Assembly (NCBI RefSeq): GCF_928381405.1
Contig: NZ_CAKMSB010000004.1
Span: 1 to 64,000 of the forward strand
Length of the DNA stretch: 64,000 bases
DNA from: Rothia nasisuis
Lineage (GTDB): Bacteria > Actinomycetota > Actinomycetes > Actinomycetales > Micrococcaceae
Reading direction: 5' to 3'
The notes under the pieces are model-generated. The model was not told the DNA's origin. It was given only the letters and a program-made list of their open reading frames with translations, and made no database searches. This document shows positions 24,915-33,773 of the stretch, piece after piece (position 1 is the first letter of the stretch; each line of letters opens with the position of its first letter). Both the position numbers and the translations under genes were made by a program.

Positions 24915-26681
24915 ATGCGCAAGACCCGCATTTCAACAATTTTGAGCCTTTCGGCTGTTACGGCGCTGGCCCTGTCAGCCTGTGCCAGCTCATCCACCGG
25001 CTCTTCGAGCTCGGATTCGTCTGCTTCTTCAGACAAGTCAGTTTCCATTGCCCTCACCAACGTTTTCTCCTCACTCAACGTGGGCACCTCTAAGAGCAAC
25101 TCAGATACCAACGGCATCATCAACCAGATGACCAGCCGCGGCTTCTACACCGTTACCAACACCTTTGAGGTCCGCCACAATGACTGGTTCGGCTCCTACG
25201 AGATGACCGAAGAAGGCGAAGGCATCAAGGTCGACTACAAGGTCAACGACGACCAGAAGTGGTCAGATGGCGACGAGATTGACAAGGGCGACCTACTTCT
25301 GGCTTGGGCTGTGCAGTCCGGCTACTTCGACGGTGAAGGGGAAGGTGGCGTCAAGTACTTCGACTGGGCCGGTGAGACCGTCGGGCTGGTCGGTGCAGAC
25401 AGGCCCACCACAAGCGAAGATGGACGCTCCATCTCTTTCACCTACCCCCAGGCCTTTGCTGACTGGGAGATTGCCTACGACGTTGCTGGCAACAGCTACG
25501 GCACCCCCGCCCACGTGGTCGCTGAGCTAGCCGGTATGACCGAAGAAGAGCTCGTCGAGGCTATTGAGTCAGCCACCCCCGGCGAAGAAAACGAGCAGCT
25601 CCGCAAGATCGCTGACGCCTGGAACACCGGCTTTGACACCACCACCATGCCCTCCAACGAGGCCCTGACCGTGGGTAACGGCCCCTACCTGGTCACCGGC
25701 GTTGAAGAGAACCAGTCGGTAACCCTCACCGCCAACCCCAACTACCAGGGCGATGTCAAACCCAAGATTGGCGAAGTCGTACTGAAGATACAGGGCGACG
25801 TTGCAACCCAGATTCAGGCCCTGCAGAACGGGGAGGTTGACGCCGTTGCGCCCCAGCCCTCCATCGATACGGTCTCCCAGCTTGAGGCCCTGAGCGGCGT
25901 TGTGACCAACAAGCAACCTGACCAGGCCTACGACCACCTGGATCTGAACATGAAGGAAGGCTCCCCCTTCGCTGATGAAAATGTGCGCAAGGCCTTCCTG
26001 CTGACCGTTCCCCGCCAGGATATTGTCGATAAGCTCATTAAGCCCATGGACTCAGAAGCTGCCGTTTTGAACTCTCAGCTCTACGTTGCCTCAGATGGGG
26101 AGAACTACTCCAAGACCCTGGAGTCCAACAACTCCAGCGACTACCCCTCAGATGATATGGAGGCCAATATCGAGCAGGCCAAGGAACTGCTCGGCGGCCA
26201 GACCCCCACCATCCGCATCCTTTACAACAACAAGAACTCTAACCGCATCAACTCCTTCCAGATGATTAAGGAGTCCGCTGAGAAGGCTGGCTTCATCGTT
26301 GAAGATTCCGGTACCGAGCAGTGGTCATCTCTGCTGGCCGGTGGCGACTACGAGGCCTCCATCTATGGCTGGGTCTCCTCAGGTGTAGGTAACGTCTCCC
26401 TGGGCCAGATTTTCAAGACCGGTTCCTCCTCCAACTTCACCGGCTACTCCAACGCAACCGTTGACGCAGCAGCCGATGAAATCATGGCCACCACCGATAC
26501 CGCCCGTATCGAGGAGCTGAAGATGCAGGCAGACGGCGAAATCTTCAAGGACGCCTACGGCCTGCCCCTCTTCCAGTCCATCGCCGTAGCCTCCTACAGC
26601 GATACCCTCACCGGAGTGGTACCCAAGCCCGGTCAGCAGCCTCTGACCTGGAACATCGAAGAGTGGGACATCGCAGAGTAG
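24915..26681 (+). CDS. Peptide/oligopeptide ABC transporter substrate-binding lipoprotein
   Basis: This SBP_bac_5 family protein (588 residues) captures peptides or similar ligands for the permeases downstream. It has a lipoprotein signal ending in LALSACASS (Cys about 24) and a Ser-rich linker. Fold markers are VDYKVNDDQKWSDGDEI (about 93-109), the NGPYLVTGVEENQSVTLTAN region (about 256-275) and DLNMKEGSPFADENVRKAFL (about 344-363). AAGGAG precedes ATG 24915. The 240-bp upstream region contains TATATACATTATG, a likely -10. A hairpin after the gene probably lowers transcription into the permeases so that the binding protein is made in excess. Confidence 0.9.
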   Translation: MRKTRISTILSLSAVTALALSACASSSTGSSSSDSSASSDKSVSIALTNVFSSLNVGTSKSNSDTNGIINQMTSRGFYTVTNTFEVRHNDWFGSYEMTEEGEGIKVDYKVNDDQKWSDGDEIDKGDLLLAWAVQSGYFDGEGEGGVKYFDWAGETVGLVGADRPTTSEDGRSISFTYPQAFADWEIAYDVAGNSYGTPAHVVAELAGMTEEELVEAIESATPGEENEQLRKIADAWNTGFDTTTMPSNEALTVGNGPYLVTGVEENQSVTLTANPNYQGDVKPKIGEVVLKIQGDVATQIQALQNGEVDAVAPQPSIDTVSQLEALSGVVTNKQPDQAYDHLDLNMKEGSPFADENVRKAFLLTVPRQDIVDKLIKPMDSEAAVLNSQLYVASDGENYSKTLESNNSSDYPSDDMEANIEQAKELLGGQTPTIRILYNNKNSNRINSFQMIKESAEKAGFIVEDSGTEQWSSLLAGGDYEASIYGWVSSGVGNVSLGQIFKTGSSSNFTGYSNATVDAAADEIMATTDTARIEELKMQADGEIFKDAYGLPLFQSIAVASYSDTLTGVVPKPGQQPLTWNIEEWDIAE

Positions 26682-26737
26682 CCCTGCAGGCTCTCGTCAC
26701 ACTCCAGATACAGGCTCCGTACCTGTACCCTCCCTGT

Positions 26738-26765
26738 GGCGCGGGCGCTCACCAGCGTCCGCGCC
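26738..26765 (+). promoter_or_regulatory. Intra-operon attenuating hairpin
   Basis: GGCGCGGGCGCT (26738-26749) pairs with AGCGTCCGCGCC (26754-26765), one G-T pair and a 4-base loop. It lies between the binding-protein gene and the first permease gene, 57 bp after the stop codon. Confidence 0.65.
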
Positions 26766-26829
26766 ATCTGGCTGTTACTGGGCACCCTCCTACTCCCCGG
26801 GTGCGCCCACCTAACCATCAGGATTCATC

Positions 26830-28365
26830 ATGCTCATGTATTCCGTGAGGCGATTAATCACCGCAGTTGTCATCCTCTTCGGTGCTTCATTCCTCATCTA
26901 CAACCTCGTTGCCATCGCGGGTGACCCCCTCGAAGATCTCCGAGTCTCTACCTCGCCCAATAAAGAAGCCCTCATCGCCCAGCGTATTGAGGCCCTCGAC
27001 CTCAACACCCCTGCCCCGCTCCGCTACTTCTCCTGGCTTGGCGGTGTGCTCGGCTGCTTTGCAGGTAAGTGCGACTTTGGCCAGAACCTGGCAGGCACAC
27101 CCGTCACCCAGCTACTCTCCAACGCGGTTGCACAAACCCTTACCCTGGTCGTAGCGGCCACCGTGCTCTCCATCCTGATCGGTGTCAGCCTGGGTATCAT
27201 CTCGGCCCTACGCCAGTACTCCGGCTTGGACTACACCGTCACCTTCGCCAGCTTTCTCTTCTTCTCCCTGCCCTCCTTCTGGATCGCGGTCCTGCTCAAA
27301 GAGTTCGTGGCCATCGGTTTCAACGACTTCTTGCGCGACCCAGTCATATCGATACCGACCACGCTTCTCATCGCCGTCGTTGCGGGTGCCTTCTGGTACT
27401 CAGCCTCTTTCGGCAGGCAGAAGACCCGCTACCTCATGGGCGTCCTTGGCTTCGTGCTCACCGCGGGCGCTATCGTCTTCGTTTCCACCACCGAGTGGTT
27501 CTCCCGGCCCTTCCTAGGCCTGCCCTTCATCATCCCCCTGGGCCTGGCCGCAGCGCTCATCTTCACCATCCTGGTATCTGGCCTGCGTAACCGCCGAGCC
27601 CTGAGCGCTGGCCTGGCCCTGGTGGTCGTGGGATCTGCCGCCTACTTCCCCATCCAAGGCCTGCTCAGCCAGGCGACCCTGCTGATGCTCGTCCTCATCA
27701 CGCTAGCCTTCATGGCTCTGGGCGTGGCGGCCGGCCTAATCGCCGGTGGTTACGATAAGGGCCAGGGTGCCCGCGTGGGTATGCTCACCGGCCTGACCAT
27801 GGCCCTGCTGATTATCGTCGACCGTTTCATGCAGGCCTGGCCCGCCTACGTAGCCAACGGCCGCATCAAGGGTCGGCCCATCCCCACCGCCAACGCCTCA
27901 ACCCCCAACCTGCAGGGTGACTTCTGGATTCTGAGCACAGATACCCTCACCCACATCCTGCTCCCCACCATCGCCCTGACCCTGATTTCGCTGGCCTCCT
28001 ACTCCCGCTACTCACGGGCCTCCATGCTCGAAATCATGAACCAGGACTACATCCGCACGGCCCGCGCCAAGGGTGTTTCTGAGCGCTCCGTGGTGATGAA
28101 GCACGCCTTCCGCAACGCGCTGATTCCCCTGGCCACCATCATTGCCATGGATATCGGTGCCATCATCGGCGGCGCAGCAATCACCGAGCGTATCTTCGCC
28201 TTCAAGGGTATGGGTACCCTCTTCCTTGACTCGCTGGCGCACACCGACCCCAACCCCGTCATGGGCGTCTTCCTGCTCACCGGCATTATGGCACTTGTCT
28301 TTAACCTTGTGGCTGACCTCCTCTACTCAGCCCTCGATCCGCGCGTGAGGGTGAAAGCATCATGA
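26830..28365 (+). CDS. Peptide ABC transporter permease, OppB/DppB-like, enlarged
   Basis: The first membrane component of the importer starts MLMYSVRRLITAVVILFGAS, the typical DppB/OppB N-terminus. It ends with the EAA-loop region TARAKGVSERSVVMKHAFRN (about 410-429) and GGAAITERIFAFKGMGTLFL. At 511 residues it is about 180 longer than standard OppB (about 330). The extra part (about residues 185-355) adds several membrane helices between the normal third and fourth helices; I recall this as a feature of actinobacterial versions. The stop overlaps the next start by 4 bp (ATGA). Confidence 0.9.
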   Translation: MLMYSVRRLITAVVILFGASFLIYNLVAIAGDPLEDLRVSTSPNKEALIAQRIEALDLNTPAPLRYFSWLGGVLGCFAGKCDFGQNLAGTPVTQLLSNAVAQTLTLVVAATVLSILIGVSLGIISALRQYSGLDYTVTFASFLFFSLPSFWIAVLLKEFVAIGFNDFLRDPVISIPTTLLIAVVAGAFWYSASFGRQKTRYLMGVLGFVLTAGAIVFVSTTEWFSRPFLGLPFIIPLGLAAALIFTILVSGLRNRRALSAGLALVVVGSAAYFPIQGLLSQATLLMLVLITLAFMALGVAAGLIAGGYDKGQGARVGMLTGLTMALLIIVDRFMQAWPAYVANGRIKGRPIPTANASTPNLQGDFWILSTDTLTHILLPTIALTLISLASYSRYSRASMLEIMNQDYIRTARAKGVSERSVVMKHAFRNALIPLATIIAMDIGAIIGGAAITERIFAFKGMGTLFLDSLAHTDPNPVMGVFLLTGIMALVFNLVADLLYSALDPRVRVKAS

Positions 28366-29588
28366 GCATCAACGGTAAGAACCCCACCTCAGGCTCCGCC
28401 CCCGAGCCGACCACCGAAACCGCCGCCCTCCGCTCGCTGGAAACCAACGTCGACATCCGTGCCCAAGATTCGGTCGGTAAAACCCAGGGGCAGATTGTGC
28501 GCAAGCGCTTCCGCCAGAACACCGGGGCGGTCATTTCACTCGTTACCCTGGTGCTGATTTTGCTCCTGGCCCTCACCTCCATCGGTGTGGGACCCATCCC
28601 CGGCTGGTGGGGCTACAACTACACCCAGATGCAGCCCATCGTCAACGGTGCCGCCCCCAACGCCCAGCACTGGTTTGGCCAGGACGCCACCGGTCGAGAC
28701 CTCTTCGCCATGACCATGCGCGGGGTGCAGAACACCTTCCTGGTGGTCTTTCTGATTACCTCAATCGCAGGTTTTCTGGGTGTGCTCTTCGGCGGCCTAG
28801 CAGGCTACTACCGGGGCTGGGTTGAGGCGGTTATCATGCGCTTTACCGACATGGTCATCATCATCCCCCTCATACTGCTGACCGCTGTGCTGGGTAAGCT
28901 GGCCGGTAGCTACTTCCACGGCGTCTGGAACACCATCATGTTCGGTGTGGTCGTGGGCCTGCTCTTCTGGTCCTCCCTGGCCCGTCTGGTCCGCGCGGAG
29001 TTCCTCTCCCTGCGCGAACGCGAGTTTGTGGATGCTGCCCGCCTGGCTGGCGCATCTGATTTGCGCATCATTTTCAAGCACATCCTGCCTAACGCCATCG
29101 GCGTGGTCACCGTGAATGTGTCTTTGATGATGAGCACCGCCATTCTGACCGAGACCGCCCTCTCCTACCTGGGCTTCGGCATCAAGGCCCCCGACTGGTC
29201 ACTGGGCTCCCTGATCTCAGCCAACCAGTCAGCCTTCTCAACCCGCCCCTGGCTCTTCTGGTTCCCCGGCCTCTTCATCCTGGTTATCTCACTGGCCGTC
29301 AACTTTGTGGGCGATGGCCTGCGCGATGCCTTTGATCCCCGCCAGAAGAAGTTCAACCCTAAGAAAGCCACCGAGCGTACCGCCCATTCCGCTGAGAACG
29401 GCGTAGGCGTTAGCGGTCACTCAGCGCCGGGTGGCTCCCCGGCGGTGGGGGCGGTGGCAGCGGGGGGCGCAACCGTCACGGTGCACACCTCCATCGCCTC
29501 AGAGGTAGAAACTCCGCACAGTAGCCGCACCTCAGATTCCCTTAATCAGAATCTGGACGGTACGGCAGGGTCACCTACCGACCAATAG
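28362..29588 (+). CDS. Peptide ABC transporter permease, OppC/DppC-like
   Basis: The second permease (408 residues) has a cytoplasmic N-terminus of about 55 residues containing TQGQIVRKRFRQNTGAVISL, OppC-type membrane helices, the GQDATGRDLFAMTMRGVQNT motif (about 107-126), and the EAA loop REREFVDAARLAGASDLRII (about 217-236). The C-terminus after about residue 335 is a low-complexity tail rich in Gly, Ser and Ala that other OppC proteins lack. It overlaps the upstream permease by 4 bp. A hairpin terminator and a gene on the other strand separate it from its ATPase gene. Confidence 0.9.
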   Translation: MSINGKNPTSGSAPEPTTETAALRSLETNVDIRAQDSVGKTQGQIVRKRFRQNTGAVISLVTLVLILLLALTSIGVGPIPGWWGYNYTQMQPIVNGAAPNAQHWFGQDATGRDLFAMTMRGVQNTFLVVFLITSIAGFLGVLFGGLAGYYRGWVEAVIMRFTDMVIIIPLILLTAVLGKLAGSYFHGVWNTIMFGVVVGLLFWSSLARLVRAEFLSLREREFVDAARLAGASDLRIIFKHILPNAIGVVTVNVSLMMSTAILTETALSYLGFGIKAPDWSLGSLISANQSAFSTRPWLFWFPGLFILVISLAVNFVGDGLRDAFDPRQKKFNPKKATERTAHSAENGVGVSGHSAPGGSPAVGAVAAGGATVTVHTSIASEVETPHSSRTSDSLNQNLDGTAGSPTDQ

Positions 29589-29604
29589 TCTCATCTGAAA
29601 CCGA

Positions 29605-29636
29605 GGTGGCGGTGAGCCCGCCGGTTCACCGCCACC
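29605..29636. terminator. Bidirectional hairpin between convergent genes
   Basis: GGTGGCGGTGA (29605-29615) pairs perfectly with TCACCGCCACC (29626-29636). It lies between the convergent permease (+) and PH-domain-like gene (-). Confidence 0.65.
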
Positions 29637-29682
29637 GCTTGATAATCGCATAGAGAAGCAGAACGCTCCGGCACCCAGTGCA

Positions 29683-30303
29683 CTAGATGGTGAGCCCCAC
29701 AACTGCGGCGCAAGCCAGCAGGGCAAAGAGAGCAATGCCGCCTACGTCCGCGTCCACCGTCTGCGTGGGCTCGGAGCCCTCGAGGGCCCCGGCCTCCACC
29801 AGCTCCTGCCAGTAGCCGCGGAGTACCAGCGCCACGGCGCCCGCCGACGAGTTCGGTAAATCAGAGGTGCGCAGGGTCTTTTCGGCCCCGTAGGTAATGG
29901 TCGGCAGGTTGCGTAGCTCCTGCCGGTGTGCGGTCAGCGAGGCCACCATACCACCTGCCGGGAGCCCAAAGGCCTGAATCGAACGGGTGGGAGTCACCAG
30001 GGTCAGGTGGTAGCGGGTCGAAACATCGACCAGCGCCGCATAGCCCACCCGGTGGGTAGCGAAGGGGTTCATAACCGTGACCTCGTCACGATCCACCACA
30101 ATGCAGGGTCTCCCCAGCAGGTACCACACCGCGTAAGCCACAAAGAGAACAGCCCAGCCCCGGGTCAGCAGGGCCTGGGGCCCACCCTTGATGGCTAGAG
30201 CCACCAGCACAATCACCGCCACGAGCACAGCAAGACCCGTGTACACATGGGCGGTCTTATCTCGGTAGGTCACCGGAGGGTTCTGCAAAAACTGAGACTT
30301 CAT
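29683..30303 (-). CDS. PH-domain-like membrane protein of unknown function
   Basis: ATG 30303 gives 206 residues (MKSQFLQNPPVTYRDK). Two hydrophobic helices lie at about 22-40 (VLVAVIVLVALAIKGG) and 50-66. A globular part follows with GRPCIVVDRDEVTVMNPFATHRVGYAALVDVS (read in parts; about 66-97), which resembles bacterial PH-like domains. A final helix spans about 185-204. Such membrane-PH proteins are common in actinobacteria with no known function. It is inserted on the opposite strand between the second permease and the ATPase gene of the peptide importer, sharing a 75-bp divergent promoter region with the ATPase. Confidence 0.65.
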   Translation of the reverse strand: MKSQFLQNPPVTYRDKTAHVYTGLAVLVAVIVLVALAIKGGPQALLTRGWAVLFVAYAVWYLLGRPCIVVDRDEVTVMNPFATHRVGYAALVDVSTRYHLTLVTPTRSIQAFGLPAGGMVASLTAHRQELRNLPTITYGAEKTLRTSDLPNSSAGAVALVLRGYWQELVEAGALEGSEPTQTVDADVGGIALFALLACAAVVGLTI

Positions 30304-30378
30304 AGTCTTTAATTCTTTCAGATGAGACAGCTCCATCAAGCTAGACTCCACAGAAACAACCAAGAGTTGGGAAAACCA

Positions 30379-32127
30379 GTGAACACACCAACCACTCAGC
30401 CCACCGGCCAGCCGGTGCTCGAAGTTCGCAACCTCAGCGTTGACTTCGGCGTCGAACGCACCTGGGTTCCCGCCGCCATGGACCTCAACTACGAGGTGCA
30501 CGCCGGTGAGGTACTCGCCATCGTGGGTGAATCCGGCTCCGGTAAGTCCGTTTCGTCCATGGGAACGATCGGCCTGCTGCCCAAGAATGCCCGCGTCACC
30601 GGCTCCGTCAAACTCAACGGGCGCGAGCTCGTTGGCCTGAGCAACGCCGAGCTACTCGGCGTGCGCGGGGAGGACGTAGCCGTCATCTTCCAAGAACCTA
30701 TGACCGCCATGAACCCGGTCATGACCGTGGGAGACCAGATTGTTGAAACCTTGCGGTTGCACAAGAACATCTCCCCGGCAGAGGCCAAAGAAGAGGCCAT
30801 CAAAATGCTCGAGATGGTTGAAATGCCCGACCCCGTCAAGGCTTTCAACTCCTACCCCCACCAGATGTCGGGCGGTCAGCGCCAGCGCGCCATGATTGCC
30901 CAGTCGCTCTCTACCAACCCCCGGCTATTGATTGCAGACGAGCCCACCACGGCACTCGATGTGACCGTACAGGCTGAAATCCTGGAGCTCATGCGCACCC
31001 TGCAGAAAAAGCTCAACTCGGCCATCATTCTCATCACCCACGACATGGGTGTGGTAGCCGATCTGGCCGACCGGGTTGCCGTGATGCGCCGCGGCGTCAT
31101 CGTTGAAACCGGTGAAATTCACGAAGTTTTCAACAATCCCCAGCACGAGTACACCCGGGCCCTGCTCGGTGCCGTACTCCACCTGGGCGGCGACAAAATC
31201 GATGTGAACGCCGCCATTGACGACGCAGCCGAGAACCAGCGCCCTGAAACTGCCCTACTCGACCAGATCGCCCCGGAACGGACCGGCAACGTCATCCTGT
31301 CGCTCAAGGACGTAGCCCTCGAGTACCCCAAGCAGGGGCGCGTTGGCCCCTTCCGGGCCGTCACCGGAGCCACCCTCGAAATCCGGGCCGGTGAGGTGCT
31401 GGGTCTGGTCGGTGAATCCGGTTCCGGTAAATCCACTATCGGCCGCGCCAGCGTGGGCTTCTTGCAGGTTGCCGAGGGTGAGCTGAACGTCTGCGGCGTA
31501 GATATGCGCAAGCCCAGCCGCAAGGATTTAGCCGAGGTACGCAAGCACGTGGGTATGGTCTTCCAGGACCCTTCGTCCTCCCTCAACCCCCGCCTGCCCA
31601 TCGGTGAATCCATCGGTGAGCCCATGATGCTGGCCGGTGTGGCCAAGGGCGCTGAGCTACAGAAGCGTATTGAAGAACTGCTTGACCGCGTAGAGCTGCC
31701 CCGCTCCTACCGCAACCGCTACCCGCACGAGCTCTCCGGCGGCCAGAAACAGCGCGTGGGCATCGCCCGGGCGCTCTCCCTCAAGCCCAAGCTCCTCATT
31801 GCCGACGAACCTACCTCGGCACTCGACGTATCTGTGCAGGCCCGCGTGCTGGAGCTCTTTCAGGAACTCCAGAAAGAAATGGGCTTCGCCTGCCTCTTTG
31901 TCACCCACGACCTGGCCGTCATTGACGCCCTGGCAGACCGTATTGCGGTCATGCGCCGCGGCGAGATTGTTGAGCAGGGGCCGCGCGAGCAGATTCTGCG
32001 CCACCCCCGCGAGGTCTACACCCAGCGTCTGCTGGCCGCTGTTCCGCTGCCTGACCCGGCCGCCCAGGCTGAGCGGCGCGAACTGCGCGCCAAGCTCCTG
32101 GACGAAACCGGCCACGTCGTCAGCTAG
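30379..32127 (+). CDS. Peptide ABC transporter ATP-binding protein, DppD-DppF fusion
   Basis: Two full nucleotide-binding domains are fused in 582 residues. Domain 1 has GESGSGKSVSS (Walker A, about 50-60), MSGGQRQRAMIAQ and LLIADEPTTALDVT. Domain 2 has GESGSGKSTIG (about 347-357), LSGGQKQRVGIARAL and LLIADEPTSALDVS. Each has the oligopeptide-type C-terminal stretch (HEYTRALLGAV; REVYTQRLLAAVPLPDP). GTG 30379 is preferred, with GAGTTGGGA upstream. It completes the binding protein and permeases at 24.9-29.6 kb, but is transcribed from its own promoter next to the PH-like gene. The last codons (LLDETGHVVS) occur again in altered form at 33626-33658. Confidence 0.93.
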   Translation: MNTPTTQPTGQPVLEVRNLSVDFGVERTWVPAAMDLNYEVHAGEVLAIVGESGSGKSVSSMGTIGLLPKNARVTGSVKLNGRELVGLSNAELLGVRGEDVAVIFQEPMTAMNPVMTVGDQIVETLRLHKNISPAEAKEEAIKMLEMVEMPDPVKAFNSYPHQMSGGQRQRAMIAQSLSTNPRLLIADEPTTALDVTVQAEILELMRTLQKKLNSAIILITHDMGVVADLADRVAVMRRGVIVETGEIHEVFNNPQHEYTRALLGAVLHLGGDKIDVNAAIDDAAENQRPETALLDQIAPERTGNVILSLKDVALEYPKQGRVGPFRAVTGATLEIRAGEVLGLVGESGSGKSTIGRASVGFLQVAEGELNVCGVDMRKPSRKDLAEVRKHVGMVFQDPSSSLNPRLPIGESIGEPMMLAGVAKGAELQKRIEELLDRVELPRSYRNRYPHELSGGQKQRVGIARALSLKPKLLIADEPTSALDVSVQARVLELFQELQKEMGFACLFVTHDLAVIDALADRIAVMRRGEIVEQGPREQILRHPREVYTQRLLAAVPLPDPAAQAERRELRAKLLDETGHVVS

Positions 32128-32314
32128 ACTTAGTTATCTCTTTCATAAAAGGTAGGGCGGTGAGCGATGGTATCTTCGTTCATCGCACCTATCTCTTCAG
32201 TATTACTTGAGATTATTTATAGAAATATGGTGCTTTGATCTTCAGTAAAGCCACTATCTATTCTCCAAACTTACCCTATACAAGCGAGGCTCCACCTATG
32301 CAACTAGAAATAAA

Positions 32315-33544
32315 ATGAACCCTACTAAAGAATCGAATTATTCAGCTCCCATGCGAGCCTATTTATTCTCTCAGGCGGTTTCACTTATCGGAACTCGCAT
32401 GAGTTACGTAGTACTTCCTTTTGCTCTTATTCATTTAGAATTTTCACCTCAAGAAATCGCCTTTATTCTAGGCATAAAGATAGCCGGAACTGCATTTGGG
32501 GCACTCCTAGCAGGGGTGATTGCGGATAGATTTAATCCGCTAACTATTATGCGGGTTGCCGACTTATCAAGGTTTACTCTTCAAGCATTACTTGCAGTAA
32601 TCATATTACACGATTTAAAATCTCTTCTTCTAATATCTTTAGTGCAGATATTTTTTGGAATTTCAGATTCTGCATTCAACCCAGCCTCTAATAAATTTAT
32701 AGTTAACTCCTTTTCTGAAGATAAGTATATAAAATTAAATTCTGCCGTAAGTCTACTGGGGCAGATTGCAATGATCATAGGGCCCATAGCTGGAGGAATC
32801 CTAGCCGCCACCTACCATCCATCACTGGCGCTATTTATAGACTCTTTTAGTTTTTTTGCAAGTTTCCTCTTCTTGCTTGTAGCAAGCAACAAAACCACAC
32901 AGCCAGAAAATGAAATGCGAAACCCCACACAAGAGGTACTCTCTGGCTTTACCTACCTACTGAAATCACCCAGTATTTTACGCCTTTTTATTGCATCATC
33001 AATATTTCATTTATCCGCACTGGCTGCATTATATTCACTGGGTCCAGTTTACGCGGAACACAATTTAAATGGCTCCGAAACCTGGGGGCTCCTTGTCGCA
33101 ACCTTTGGCGCAGGAGGAATACTGGGAGCTATCGTCTTACCCAAAGTGAAGTCATTTAAAATAAATGAGTTGAATATAATAATTTCCCTGCTTGTAATAT
33201 CAACTCAGCCCCTAGTAATCTCCTCAAGCTTGCCCATTTATATAATATTTTTACTCCAATTCATCAATGGAATATTCCTTTCGGTCTTCTCAATATATTT
33301 CTCTTCTTTTCTGCAAAAGAATGTGAACCCTAAATTGCTGGGAAAAATCAGCTCATTCGATGATCTACTAACCAGTCTCTCGGTCCCACTAGGCTACTGG
33401 ATTATTGGATTACTTGCTGAAATTTTGGGAGTCCAAACTGTAATGTCCGGCGCATCGATTCTATCGATAGCTGTTTGCTGCGGCATCATCCTATTTCTAT
33501 CTCGAAATAAAATTTTCACTAATTTTAACCGCAAAAAATACTAA
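32315..33544 (+). CDS. MFS transporter, AT-rich, probably acquired
   Basis: The 409-residue protein has 12 hydrophobic segments and the MFS pattern with GALLAGVIADRFNPLTIMRV (about 68-87, the loop 2-3 motif). It resembles the macrolide-efflux-like MFS branch by layout (RAYLFSQAVSLIGTRMSYVV at the N-terminus), but specificity cannot be read. Base composition and codon use are strikingly AT-rich compared with the flanking peptide-transporter and dehydrogenase genes. The segment is bordered by two versions of the ATPase 3' end (32095-32127 and 33626-33658), which points to insertion by recombination at that gene end. No SD is obvious before ATG 32315. Confidence 0.85.
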   Translation: MNPTKESNYSAPMRAYLFSQAVSLIGTRMSYVVLPFALIHLEFSPQEIAFILGIKIAGTAFGALLAGVIADRFNPLTIMRVADLSRFTLQALLAVIILHDLKSLLLISLVQIFFGISDSAFNPASNKFIVNSFSEDKYIKLNSAVSLLGQIAMIIGPIAGGILAATYHPSLALFIDSFSFFASFLFLLVASNKTTQPENEMRNPTQEVLSGFTYLLKSPSILRLFIASSIFHLSALAALYSLGPVYAEHNLNGSETWGLLVATFGAGGILGAIVLPKVKSFKINELNIIISLLVISTQPLVISSSLPIYIIFLLQFINGIFLSVFSIYFSSFLQKNVNPKLLGKISSFDDLLTSLSVPLGYWIIGLLAEILGVQTVMSGASILSIAVCCGIILFLSRNKIFTNFNRKKY

Positions 33545-33625
33545 TTCTTTGACCCTGAAGACCACACGCGGCGCCAGCTATTGCTATTCCGCTGCATATT
33601 TCAGTCGCTCAGGATGAATACCACA

Positions 33626-33658
33626 CTTCTGGATAAAACCGACCATACCGTCAGCTAG
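33626..33658 (+). repeat. Second, diverged copy of the peptide-ATPase gene 3' end
   Basis: These 33 bases read LLDKTDHTVS-stop, against LLDETGHVVS-stop at the true gene end (32095-32127). The last 12 bases including the stop are identical. The copy lies directly before the strong terminator at 33667, which presumably belonged to the ATPase gene before the MFS segment was inserted. Confidence 0.7.
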
Positions 33659-33666
33659 ACACAACT

Positions 33667-33703
33667 AAAAGGAGCTCCACCAGATTATGGTGGAGCTCCT
33701 TTT
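33667..33703 (+). terminator. Strong intrinsic terminator
   Basis: AAAAGGAGCTCCACC (33667-33681) pairs perfectly with GGTGGAGCTCCTTTT (33689-33703), giving a 15-bp A/T-flanked stem with a U-rich 3' side. Confidence 0.9.
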
Positions 33704-33773
33704 CTGTACCTAATATATGTCGCGGTGGAAGGTCATGCACAGGACGTGCTAGCGCCAGCTGGCTGGGCAATAA

